Assembly (NCBI GenBank): GCA_025356795.1
Contig: JANXRR010000260.1
Location: 1-9,291 of the forward strand
Source: Bacteroidia bacterium
Lineage (GTDB): Bacteria > Bacteroidota > Bacteroidia > Cytophagales > Cyclobacteriaceae
Direction of reading: 5' to 3'
DNA length: 9,291 nt
Part shown: in pieces, positions 1 through 6,835 of the stretch
How the letters are laid out: each line of letters starts with the position of its first letter
How positions within the stretch are numbered: the first letter of the stretch is position 1
The notes under the pieces: model-generated
What the model was told of the DNA's origin: nothing
The model's input: the letters and a program-made list of their open reading frames with translations, nothing else
Database searches by the model: none
Program-made: the position numbers and the translations under genes

Positions 1-1
1 A

Positions 2-361
2 ACAATCGCCCCGGGTATGTTAGTCATCAATGGAAGAATTAAAGAGGGAATAGCACTTGAACAAGCGGAGGTCGAACTTGAAGTTGTTTTAACACAATTT
101 AAAACAAAGGGTGTACTAGAAAGTGAACTTGAAAAAGTAAAGAACCAGGCACTAGCCGCCATAGAGTTTGAAAAAGTAGAAGTAATTAACCGTGCTATGA
201 ATCTAGCTTTCTCCTCACTTTCGGGAGACGTTGATCTAGTCAATAAAGAAGTTGATATAATCAAAGGCGTTGCCAAGGAGGATATAAACCGAATGGCTGC
301 TGAGATTTTGACAGACACCAATGCAAGTGTAATGTATTATGAAGCAAATGCTAAAAAATAG
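2..361 (+). CDS. M16 family zinc peptidase, C-terminal fragment (5' end outside window)
   Basis: This is the last 119 or so residues of a peptidase M16 (insulinase/processing-peptidase family) protein; the reading frame is open to the left edge, so the first ATG at position 17 is an internal methionine and not the start. The visible part matches the C-terminal M16 domain: a helix with an ELEKVKNQ-type segment, a long amphipathic stretch, a 'VAKEDINRMAAEIL' helix, and the terminal strand 'NASVMYYEA', the usual end of such domains where tyrosines lie near the substrate. The zinc motif HxxEH of the N-terminal domain is not in the window, so I cannot say whether the protein is an active subunit or an inactive partner. 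M16 proteins in Bacteroidota are usually exported and degrade peptides in the periplasm (family knowledge). ispF begins 41 bases downstream on the same strand and may be cotranscribed. Confidence 0.85.
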   Translation, partial: TIAPGMLVINGRIKEGIALEQAEVELEVVLTQFKTKGVLESELEKVKNQALAAIEFEKVEVINRAMNLAFSSLSGDVDLVNKEVDIIKGVAKEDINRMAAEILTDTNASVMYYEANAKK

Positions 362-402
362 CTAGGGGTTGCAACTTCGGCTCGTTGAATATATTAAGTA
401 AA

Positions 403-882
403 ATGAAAATACGCGTAGGCCTTGGTTTTGATGTTCATCAATTAGAAGTAGGTAAAGAGTTATGCCTTGGTGGCATAAAAATTCCTGCGGATAAAGGCGC
501 AGTTGGTCATTCGGACGCTGACGTGCTGATACATGCTATTTGCGATGCGTTGCTTGGGGCTGCCAATATGCGCGACATCGGTTTTCATTATTCCAATATA
601 GATGATCGCTGGAAAGGAATGGACAGCAAGTTTTTTTTAAAGGATGTAACACGAATGCTTTTCGAAAAAGGCTGGACAATTGGCAACGTAGATTGTTCAC
701 TTACATTGGAACAGCCAAAGATCAATCCTCATATCCCAGCTATGAAGCATGTGCTTGCACCGTTAATGAATATCAGCGAAGACGATATATCCATCAAAGC
801 CACCACCAACGAAACAATTGGCTACGTGGGTAGGAGAGAAGGAATAAATGCCTATGCTGTCGCATTGATAACAAAAGAATAA
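403..882 (+). CDS. ispF: 2-C-methyl-D-erythritol 2,4-cyclodiphosphate synthase IspF
   Basis: IspF converts 4-diphosphocytidyl-methylerythritol 2-phosphate to the 2,4-cyclodiphosphate with release of CMP, the fifth step of the MEP isoprenoid pathway, in the cytosol as a homotrimer. From the ATG at 403 the protein has 159 residues, the usual length. The zinc ligands are visible as D10 and H12 in 'GFDVHQ' and H44 at the end of 'HSDADVLIH' (36-44). The 'DIGFHYSN' segment and the C-terminal 'TTNETIGYVGRREGI' signature are also present. A TTG at 385 would add six residues (MNILSK) but the core fold starts at 'MKIRVGLGFD', so the ATG is preferred; no strong ribosome binding site precedes either. It follows the M16 peptidase by 41 bases and is closed by a strong hairpin. 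The presence of IspF implies the MEP rather than the mevalonate route (inference). A run of eight T at 631-638 lies inside the gene without breaking the frame. Confidence 0.97.
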   Translation: MKIRVGLGFDVHQLEVGKELCLGGIKIPADKGAVGHSDADVLIHAICDALLGAANMRDIGFHYSNIDDRWKGMDSKFFLKDVTRMLFEKGWTIGNVDCSLTLEQPKINPHIPAMKHVLAPLMNISEDDISIKATTNETIGYVGRREGINAYAVALITKE

Positions 883-889
883 TTCCAAT

Positions 890-938
890 AAACCCCCAAG
901 GTTTGTTTTTCAGCGTAAACAAAACCTTGGTGGGTTTT
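890..938 (+). terminator. Hairpin terminator after ispF
   Basis: The arm at 890-908 (AAACCCCCAAGGTTTGTTT) pairs with 917-937 (core CCTTGG, then TGGGTTT), giving a stem of about 19 base pairs with two single-base bulges (T931 and one A of 921-924) and an eight-base loop at 909-916. It starts 7 bases after the ispF stop and ends 14 bases before the mnmD start. The GC-rich core sits between A-rich and T-rich flanks, so it could work as an intrinsic terminator on either strand, although the trailing T run is short (TTTT). It most likely separates ispF and mnmD transcription, in which case mnmD needs its own promoter within or very near this hairpin, or is expressed by read-through. Confidence 0.75.
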
Positions 939-951
939 AACCGAAAATTAA

Positions 952-1629
952 ATGCCACTTCAACTTATTACTACGGGCGATGGTTCTCATTCATTACTAA
1001 ATACAGATCTAAACGAAACCTATCACTCCACGCATGGCGCAGTGCAAGAGTCGCTTCATGTGTTTATCAATAATGGATTAGAATTCTTCATCGAACATAA
1101 TAAACCATTGCACATTAGAATTTTGGAAGTTGGCTTTGGCACGGGATTAAATGCATGGCTTACACTTCAGCTTATTCAGGATTCAAAAATTAAAATTCAT
1201 TATGTTTCGCTTGAGGCCTTTCCCATTTCACGGGATATTGCTTCCCAATTAAATTATCCAACTGAAATCAAATTTCCACAATCAAAGGAATTGTTCATGG
1301 CTTTGCATGAGGCAGCTTGGAATGAACCCGTTTCAATTCCTTCCAACTTTATAATAGAAAAACGAAAGACCACTTTACAGGAAATGGACTTTCATCAAAA
1401 TGAATTTGATTTAGTTTACTTCGATGCGTTTGCGCCCAACAAGCAACCCGAAATGTGGGAAGTTTCTGTTCTTAGAAAGGTGGAGCGAGCCATCAAACCA
1501 GCGGGCATGTTTGTTACCTATTGCGCCAAAGGCCAACTGAAGCGTGATTTAAGATCACTGGGTTTACAAGTTGAGTCATTGCCCGGCCCTCCAGGTAAGA
1601 GAGAAATGGTGAGGGCAACAAAACAGTAA
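952..1629 (+). CDS. mnmD: tRNA (mnm5s2U34)-methyltransferase, MnmD type (DUF752 / Methyltransf_30)
   Basis: This is a 225-residue stand-alone SAM-dependent methyltransferase of the family that forms the N-terminal half of E. coli MnmC. It is expected to methylate the aminomethyl group of nm5(s2)U at wobble position 34 of tRNAs for Lys, Glu and Gln type codons, giving mnm5(s2)U. Visible motifs are the substrate-side 'NETYHSTHGA' near 21-30, the SAM-binding motif I 'LEVGFGTGLNA' at 58-68, the 'YFDAFAPNKQPEMW' motif with D158 and the AP pair, and the C-terminal 'GPPGKREMVRA', all typical of DUF752. The FAD-dependent oxidase half of MnmC is absent, and the gene ends at the usual size of single-domain members. 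The ATG at 952 has no clear Shine-Dalgarno sequence. It lies between the ispF hairpin and the acs leader, so no operon partner is evident. Family assignment is firm; the exact tRNA set is inferred. Confidence 0.9.
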   Translation: MPLQLITTGDGSHSLLNTDLNETYHSTHGAVQESLHVFINNGLEFFIEHNKPLHIRILEVGFGTGLNAWLTLQLIQDSKIKIHYVSLEAFPISRDIASQLNYPTEIKFPQSKELFMALHEAAWNEPVSIPSNFIIEKRKTTLQEMDFHQNEFDLVYFDAFAPNKQPEMWEVSVLRKVERAIKPAGMFVTYCAKGQLKRDLRSLGLQVESLPGPPGKREMVRATKQ

Positions 1630-1676
1630 ATACCCTCTTGCAAGAAGTGATTTTTAACTAAGAAAAAATAACTCGA

Positions 1677-1720
1677 AAATTTGAATTTAGATCAGATCAA
1701 AACTTCTAAACTTCAAATTT
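1677..1720. repeat. Inverted repeats in the acs leader, possible operator
   Basis: The 146-base gap between mnmD and acs (1630-1775) is very AT-rich. It holds a perfect 9-base inverted repeat, AAATTTGAA at 1677-1685 and TTCAAATTT at 1712-1720, separated by 26 bases. Nested inside is a 17-base near-palindrome at 1686-1702, TTT-A-GATC-A-GATC-A-AAA, centred on 1694. Both are about 55 to 100 bases before the acs start, where a transcription factor site would be expected. No good Bacteroidota promoter (TTTG and TAnnTTTG boxes) could be pinned down. Short AT-rich repeats arise by chance easily, so the regulatory reading is only a possibility. Confidence 0.3.
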
Positions 1721-1775
1721 GGCATCATCCAAAAAAGATTACAATTTTAATAGAATTTAAATCCCCTAGCTAACC

Positions 1776-3668
1776 ATGTCCATAATCTCATCTTTCGAAG
1801 AATACAAGCAGCAATATCAACAAAGCATCGAGAATCCTGAAGAATTCTGGTCACAAATTGCTGACACGTTTGTATGGAGAAAGAAATATGATTCGGTATT
1901 GAAATGGGATTTCAATAAGCCGGAAGTAAAATGGTTTGAAGGTGGTAAGCTCAACATAGTTGAAAATTGTATTGACCGTCATCTTGTTAATAAAGCAAGG
2001 CAAACAGCCATTATTTGGGAATCAAATTTTGCAGATGAACCTTCGCGGCACATTACCTATCAGGAGCTATTCGAGTCGGTAAATCAAGTGGCAAACATGC
2101 TACGTCAGCAAGGTATAAAGAAAGGCGACCGCGTTTGCATTTACTTGCCAATGATTCCACAGCTAGCTTTTGCCGTTCTTGCTTGCGCTCGCATTGGAGC
2201 TGTTCATTCAGTTGTATTCGCAGGATTTTCCTCAGGTTCTTTAGCGGATAGAATTAATGACTCAGGCTGTAGATTAATTTTGACTTCCGATGGTGCCTAT
2301 CGGGCTGATAAAACCCTTGACTTAAAAAGTATCGTAGATGAAGCTTTACTTAAATGCCCGACTGTAGAAAAGGCAATTATTTATCAACGTACAAAGGGCA
2401 AAGTAACAATGAAGCCTAATCGAGATCTGTGGTGGCATGAGGTTGTAGGCTTTCAATCTAAAGCTTGCGAGGCGGAAGAAATGGATGCGGAAGATATATT
2501 GTTTATACTCTATACTTCTGGCTCAACAGGCAAACCAAAAGGAATGGTTCACACCTGTGCAGGTTATATGGTGTATACCAACTACACATTTAAAACAGTG
2601 TTTCAATATCAACCCAATCAACTATTTTGGTGCACTGCGGATATAGGATGGATAACAGGTCATTCCTACATTCTTTATGGCCCTTTGTCAGCTGGCGCAA
2701 CTACTATACTATTTGAGGGGGTACCTTCATGGCCTGATATGGGTCGATTTTGGCATGTAATTGAAAAGCACAAAGTGAATATTTTTTATACCGCACCAAC
2801 AGCGATACGCTCACTTGAGCAAGCCCCTTTAAGTTTTGTTAACAACTACGATTTATCTTCTCTTCAGGTATTGGGTTCGGTGGGCGAACCTATTAACGTT
2901 GAAGCATGGCATTGGTATGATGAAAATATCGGAAGAAAAAATTGCCCCATAGTAGATACATGGTGGCAAACCGAAACAGGTGGCATCATGATTTCACCCA
3001 TTGCCAATGTAACACCATTAAAACCCGCCTTTGCAACGCTACCCATGCCAGGCATCCAACCCGCGGTAATGAGTGAGAAAGGAGCAGAAATTATTGAAAA
3101 TAATGTGGAAGGAAGATTGACCATTAAATTCCCATGGCCTTCTATGGCTCGCACAATTTATGGAGACCACCAGCGCTTTCGCGATACTTACTTTTCAACC
3201 TTTCCGGGAATGTATTTTACTGGCGATGGCTGCAAGCGCGATGAAGACGGCTACTATCGAATTACCGGAAGGGTAGATGACATTATAATTGTATCAGGTC
3301 ATAACTTGGGCACAGCCGAAATAGAAAGTGCCATTGACGAGCATTCCTCCGTATGCGAAACAGCCGTAGTCGGGTTTCCCCATACCATCAAAGGGCAAGG
3401 CGTATATGCCTTTGTAATTTGCTATGAAATGCCAAAAGAAGGGGAAACTTTGAGACAGGAAATCAGGGAAATAGTTTCTAAAATTATTGGCCCCATCGCT
3501 AAGCCCGATAAAATACAATTTGTAAGAGGCCTTCCAAAAACCAGGTCAGGAAAGATTATGCGTAGAATTTTGAGAAAAATAGCAGAAGGAGAAGTATCCA
3601 GTTTGGGCGATACAACAACGCTGCTCGATCCAGCCATAGTCGAAGAGATTAAGGCAGGCGCGTTATAA
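1776..3668 (+). CDS. acs: Acetyl-CoA synthetase (acetate--CoA ligase, AMP-forming)
   Basis: Acs activates acetate with ATP to acetyl-AMP and then transfers the acetyl group to CoA, feeding acetate into central metabolism in the cytosol. The 630-residue protein follows the family from end to end: an N-terminal 'FWSQIADTFVW' and 'WFEGGKLNIVENC' region, the ATP loop 'YTSGSTGKPKG' at 246-256, 'GSVGEPIN', 'DTWWQTETGG' with W397 in the place of the Trp that limits the acyl pocket to acetate, 'YFTGDG' with D484, 'GRVDD' with R499 at the domain hinge, and 'PKTRSGKIMRRIL' with K593, the lysine acetylated by Pat-type enzymes in other bacteria. It is about 20 residues shorter than the Salmonella enzyme (652), mostly at the N-terminus. 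Residues K179, N510 and S568 differ from the Salmonella arginines R194, R526 and R584 (see findings). The gene stands alone, with a long leader carrying inverted repeats. Propionate as an alternative substrate cannot be excluded. Confidence 0.95.
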   Translation: MSIISSFEEYKQQYQQSIENPEEFWSQIADTFVWRKKYDSVLKWDFNKPEVKWFEGGKLNIVENCIDRHLVNKARQTAIIWESNFADEPSRHITYQELFESVNQVANMLRQQGIKKGDRVCIYLPMIPQLAFAVLACARIGAVHSVVFAGFSSGSLADRINDSGCRLILTSDGAYRADKTLDLKSIVDEALLKCPTVEKAIIYQRTKGKVTMKPNRDLWWHEVVGFQSKACEAEEMDAEDILFILYTSGSTGKPKGMVHTCAGYMVYTNYTFKTVFQYQPNQLFWCTADIGWITGHSYILYGPLSAGATTILFEGVPSWPDMGRFWHVIEKHKVNIFYTAPTAIRSLEQAPLSFVNNYDLSSLQVLGSVGEPINVEAWHWYDENIGRKNCPIVDTWWQTETGGIMISPIANVTPLKPAFATLPMPGIQPAVMSEKGAEIIENNVEGRLTIKFPWPSMARTIYGDHQRFRDTYFSTFPGMYFTGDGCKRDEDGYYRITGRVDDIIIVSGHNLGTAEIESAIDEHSSVCETAVVGFPHTIKGQGVYAFVICYEMPKEGETLRQEIREIVSKIIGPIAKPDKIQFVRGLPKTRSGKIMRRILRKIAEGEVSSLGDTTTLLDPAIVEEIKAGAL

Positions 3669-3712
3669 AGGCTAATTTTAAAATTTGATTCAGGTATTTG
3701 AATATTTGACAG

Positions 3713-3744
3713 TTGAAGACGGGTTACTTTCAGATATTCTTTTG
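3713..3744 (+). promoter_or_regulatory. Possible Bacteroidota-type promoter for the lipoprotein/barrel unit
   Basis: In the 102-base gap after acs, TTG at 3713-3715 is followed after 21 bases by TTCTTTTG at 3737-3744, one mismatch from the Bacteroidota -7 consensus TAnnTTTG, at a plausible spacing. A start site would fall some 20 bases before the ATG at 3771. The same gap has TATTTGA twice in tandem, at 3695-3701 and 3703-3709, on an 8-base period. No hairpin terminator for acs is seen here, so read-through from acs is also possible. The match is weak. Confidence 0.22.
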
Positions 3745-3770
3745 ATATTTAAGACCTACAAGGATGAATT

Positions 3771-5330
3771 ATGAAATATACCCTCTGCCTTTCATTACTC
3801 TTTTTACTGCTCTTGTCTTGCGTGGATGAGAAGGATTACAACCTTTCATCTGTTGATGTTAATCCCTCTGTATCACTTCCATTGGTTCATGGAAGTGTTT
3901 CGATAAAAGACTTCTTGAGCAGTAAAGATTCTTCTTACATCAAAACAGATAAAGACGGATTGCTTTCGCTCGTTTATTATAAAGATTTGTTTAATCAACA
4001 AATAAGAAATTTATTTTTAATTCCAGACACCAATACAGCCAGTAGTATTACTTTGTCAGGTGCAACCTTTCCACAAGTTCCGAAAGACTTAAGAGTGGAT
4101 AGTGTAACTACAACGGTTGACTTAAACCTGACTCCAGCTCAATTAAATGAAATAAGTTTTAAATCGGGGCAATTGGTTTTCTCTTCCTCTTTAAACCCTG
4201 CTTCAAATTTGAATTATGAATTAATCATTTCATTACCTGATTTCATTTCTAAAACTACTAATCTGCCACTTGTAATACAGGGACGAGGCCCCAATACAAT
4301 CCAGCTATCCAATTATATTGTAAAACTAACTAAGAATAAGTTTTCTCTTAAAACAGTATTTGTTCTTAAAAAATCTTCTGGGTCAGTAACTATTTCAGCC
4401 AACACAAAAGCCAATTTCTTAGTATCGTTAACGGGTATGAACTTTTCTTATATAAAGGGCTTTTTTGGCACTCAAAGTGTTGACATTCCTTCTAGTTCAC
4501 TAGATATTGGTGCTTATGGTAATTCTCTTAATAAGGCTAATTTATCAATTGCCCAACCAAGTGTAAACTTTGTGATTTCAAATGATTACGGAGTTCCTGT
4601 GTTATTAAATTTTATAACTGTTGAAGTACGCAAATCAAATGCGGCCCCATTAACTCTAAGCATTAATCCGGTTAATCCAGTTTCACTTCTTGCTCCGTCA
4701 ACATTAGGCCTGTCTGCTATTACCACATTGGCCGTCACAAATACTAATCAAGTTATCAATTATGCACCCACCCAGTTTTTTTATCAGGCAACAGCTACCA
4801 TTAACAAAGGGCTAACAACGGGTAATAATTTTTTGGCGGACACCAGTAAGTTAAGAGTTAAACTAAATGTAAATATTCCTTTATATGGTAAAGTATCAGG
4901 AATAACTTTTGGGGATACAACAACCATTAATTTAAGTGATGTTAACCAATCACAAATAGAAGAAGCTTCGCTAAAGATAAAAATCACTAACGAAATACCC
5001 CTCGATGGTAGTGTTCAGTTTTATTTAGCGGATAGTAAATATGTTTTTCTTGATTCTTTACTTTCATCAACACAAACATCGTTTATAAAAGGAAGCTCTG
5101 TCACAGCCGCTGGCGATCTTCAAACGGCTGTTGTTTCTGATCAAACGCTTACAATTGCAAAAGATAAGCTCAGCAAAATTTTTACAGCCAAGTATATTAT
5201 ATTAAAAGCTGTTATGAGTACATCAAAAGATGCTTCTGGTAATTCGGTAGATGTAAAGTTTAAATCCCAATATAAAATGACAATAGATGCAGGTCTTTCG
5301 GCTAAACTTAACTTCAATATAAAAATATGA
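3771..5330 (+). CDS. Putative envelope lipoprotein of unknown function, beta-rich
   Basis: I do not recognise a characterised homologue. The 519-residue protein begins with a lipoprotein signal: M-K, then a Leu-rich core and the lipobox L-L-S-C with C17 as the predicted lipidated residue, so the mature protein should be anchored in a membrane facing the periplasm or the cell surface. The following residues are V-D-E-K-D-Y. After a 'VNPSVSLPLVHGSVSIKDFL' segment the rest is rich in Ser, Thr, Asn and short alternating hydrophobic stretches, with very few Cys, as in beta-sandwich proteins. Two stretches look alike: N271 to P276 in 'NFVISNDYGVP' and N407 to P410 in 'LKIKITNEIP', each a strand, Asn, then Pro, as in LEA14/WHy-type modules (resemblance only). 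The ATG at 3771 has AAGGA at 3760-3764 upstream; an ATG at 3764 is out of frame. Its stop overlaps the start of the downstream barrel gene (ATGA), which argues for translational coupling and a joint role. Confidence 0.88.
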   Translation: MKYTLCLSLLFLLLLSCVDEKDYNLSSVDVNPSVSLPLVHGSVSIKDFLSSKDSSYIKTDKDGLLSLVYYKDLFNQQIRNLFLIPDTNTASSITLSGATFPQVPKDLRVDSVTTTVDLNLTPAQLNEISFKSGQLVFSSSLNPASNLNYELIISLPDFISKTTNLPLVIQGRGPNTIQLSNYIVKLTKNKFSLKTVFVLKKSSGSVTISANTKANFLVSLTGMNFSYIKGFFGTQSVDIPSSSLDIGAYGNSLNKANLSIAQPSVNFVISNDYGVPVLLNFITVEVRKSNAAPLTLSINPVNPVSLLAPSTLGLSAITTLAVTNTNQVINYAPTQFFYQATATINKGLTTGNNFLADTSKLRVKLNVNIPLYGKVSGITFGDTTTINLSDVNQSQIEEASLKIKITNEIPLDGSVQFYLADSKYVFLDSLLSSTQTSFIKGSSVTAAGDLQTAVVSDQTLTIAKDKLSKIFTAKYIILKAVMSTSKDASGNSVDVKFKSQYKMTIDAGLSAKLNFNIKI

Positions 5331-6793
5331 AGGTGCTGATTAGATTAGGCTTATTCTCAATTTTTTCTTTTGCTATGCTACAGGCATACGCACAAATGGA
5401 AGGCACGCTTTACAGCATGAATAGTTTGCCTCAAGTAGTCATTAACAATCCGGCATTTATACCAAAATATAAATTTACGCTGGGTCTGCCTGGTATCTCT
5501 TCCATGGCCTTTGGTTATGCCAACAATGGATTCTCCTATAGTGATATGATAAAGAAGGAGAATGGAGAGACTAAAGCAGATATAGCTAAGCTGGGCATTG
5601 CTTTGACAGACAAAAACTATATTACACCTACTGCTCAAGTTGATTTGTTTAGGCTCGGTGTGAAAATAAAAAAATTATACTTAACCATAAGTGCAACAGG
5701 TAAGGGATACACGCGTGTAATGCTTCCAAAAGAATTTACTTCTTTACTTATAGATGGAAATTCTCAGTATGTTGGTAAAACAATCAACTTTTCATTGCAA
5801 GGTGAAGGTTTGGCTTATATCGAATCTGCTCTGGGCGCTTCATACAAGATAAATAATAAATTAACTGTTGGAGGTAGATTTAAATACCTTAAAGGATTAG
5901 CCAATGTAACTACAGTATCCTCTAACGTTTCTATTACAGTGGCTGATAATTATCAAATAACTGCCTCCGTGGATAGTAATGTGAAAACATCGGGTATTTA
6001 TGCAGCAACTCAAAGTGGGTTTGATTTTGGAAACTCCATAAATAACTACTTAAAAAATAATGGGACTGCTTTTGACATAGGTGCAACATATAAGGTAACA
6101 CCAAAGCTTTCGGTTGCTGCCAGCATTATTGATATTGGGCAGATAACATGGACAAATAATGTTTACCAATATTCATTAGATAAATCAAAAGCCACCTATA
6201 CATTAGATGGAATCGATGTTCAAAAGCTCGTGAAGGGCAATACGGACTTGTTTCCGGGAATTGGTGATACTCTACAAAACAGATTTAAGTTTAAGGAGAC
6301 ACCTTCCGGATCGTATTCAACGGTCCTCCCTTCTAAAATCTATTTGAGCGGAAATTATGAGTTAATTAAGAATTTGAGTTTTGCGGCAGTGTTGTATTCT
6401 GAAACATTTCGCGATCGAGTTTCTGCCGGCTGGACTGGTTCAGTTAACAAACATTTTGGCAAGGCTGCAAGTATGTCTGTTAGTTATTCTGTAGCTGAGC
6501 GTTCTGCTAATAATTTAGGTGCTGGTATATCGTTAAATTTTGCTCCCTTTCAGTTTTATATGGTGGGAGATAATTTGTTAAACGCACCAGTATCTCTAAT
6601 TACCTCTAAAAATTTGAACAGCTATATCAATAACACAAAATACTTTAGCTTTAGAGCTGGTCTCAATTTTGTGTTTGGCAGAGATACGGGTATAGAGCCG
6701 GTTCAAAGCGGACCACGTGGAAAAAGTGGAAAAAAGCAGGAAGACAAGGGCAAAAAGAGAAAGCCCGGTCAGGTAGTAAAGAAAAGAATATAA
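5327..6793 (+). CDS. Putative outer-membrane beta-barrel protein, DUF5723-like
   Basis: This 488-residue protein has a Sec signal peptide (residues 1-22, cleavage after A-Y-A before Q23) and a body of alternating strands with Gly and aromatic residues, as expected of an outer-membrane barrel. The early 'INNPAFIPKYKFTLGLPG' (NPAF at 41-44) and the later 'TAFDIGATYKVTPKLSVAAS' and 'IDIGQITW' (268-275) resemble DUF5723 proteins common in Bacteroidota, whose function is unknown. The last barrel-like strand is 'SFRAGLNFVFG' near 440-451; it is followed by a tail of about 38 residues (451-488) with 13 Lys/Arg against 4 acidic residues. Barrel proteins usually end at the last strand, so this tail, predicted to hang in the periplasm, is unusual. 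The start ATG at 5327 overlaps the lipoprotein stop, with no other good start nearby. The gene ends 42 bases before the stop of the convergent nrdA. Barrel and DUF calls come from pattern reading, not from a search. Confidence 0.85.
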   Translation: MKVLIRLGLFSIFSFAMLQAYAQMEGTLYSMNSLPQVVINNPAFIPKYKFTLGLPGISSMAFGYANNGFSYSDMIKKENGETKADIAKLGIALTDKNYITPTAQVDLFRLGVKIKKLYLTISATGKGYTRVMLPKEFTSLLIDGNSQYVGKTINFSLQGEGLAYIESALGASYKINNKLTVGGRFKYLKGLANVTTVSSNVSITVADNYQITASVDSNVKTSGIYAATQSGFDFGNSINNYLKNNGTAFDIGATYKVTPKLSVAASIIDIGQITWTNNVYQYSLDKSKATYTLDGIDVQKLVKGNTDLFPGIGDTLQNRFKFKETPSGSYSTVLPSKIYLSGNYELIKNLSFAAVLYSETFRDRVSAGWTGSVNKHFGKAASMSVSYSVAERSANNLGAGISLNFAPFQFYMVGDNLLNAPVSLITSKNLNSYINNTKYFSFRAGLNFVFGRDTGIEPVQSGPRGKSGKKQEDKGKKRKPGQVVKKRI

Positions 6794-6817
6794 ATAGCAC
6801 TCAAAAAGCTATTTATA
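6789..6817. terminator. Small hairpin between convergent genes
   Basis: TATAAATAGC at 6789-6798 and GCTATTTATA at 6808-6817 are exact inverted repeats of 10 bases around a nine-base loop. The first arm covers the stop codon of the barrel gene (6791-6793), and the nrdA stop lies at 6836-6838 on the other strand. The position suggests a shared terminator for both genes, but the stem has only two G-C pairs and no clean T run follows, so its strength is doubtful. Confidence 0.45.
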
Positions 6818-6835
6818 CTCTTTAGACTTTAATCA

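Noticed and set aside
17..361. The ATG at position 17 as a true start of a small 114-residue gene
   Set aside because: The frame stays open to the window edge and the protein is plainly the C-terminal end of an M16 peptidase domain.
385..402. TTG start giving IspF six extra residues
   Set aside because: IspF proteins start right at the first strand ('MKIRVGLGFD'), and the ATG at 403 gives the usual length; no ribosome binding site favours the TTG.
631..638. Run of eight T in ispF as a programmed slippage site or contingency locus
   Set aside because: The frame is intact on both sides and encodes Phe-Phe-Leu in a normal position; such runs are common in AT-rich genes.
2864..3637. Three minus-strand open frames inside acs
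   Set aside because: They lie antisense to a strongly conserved gene and their translations show no family features.
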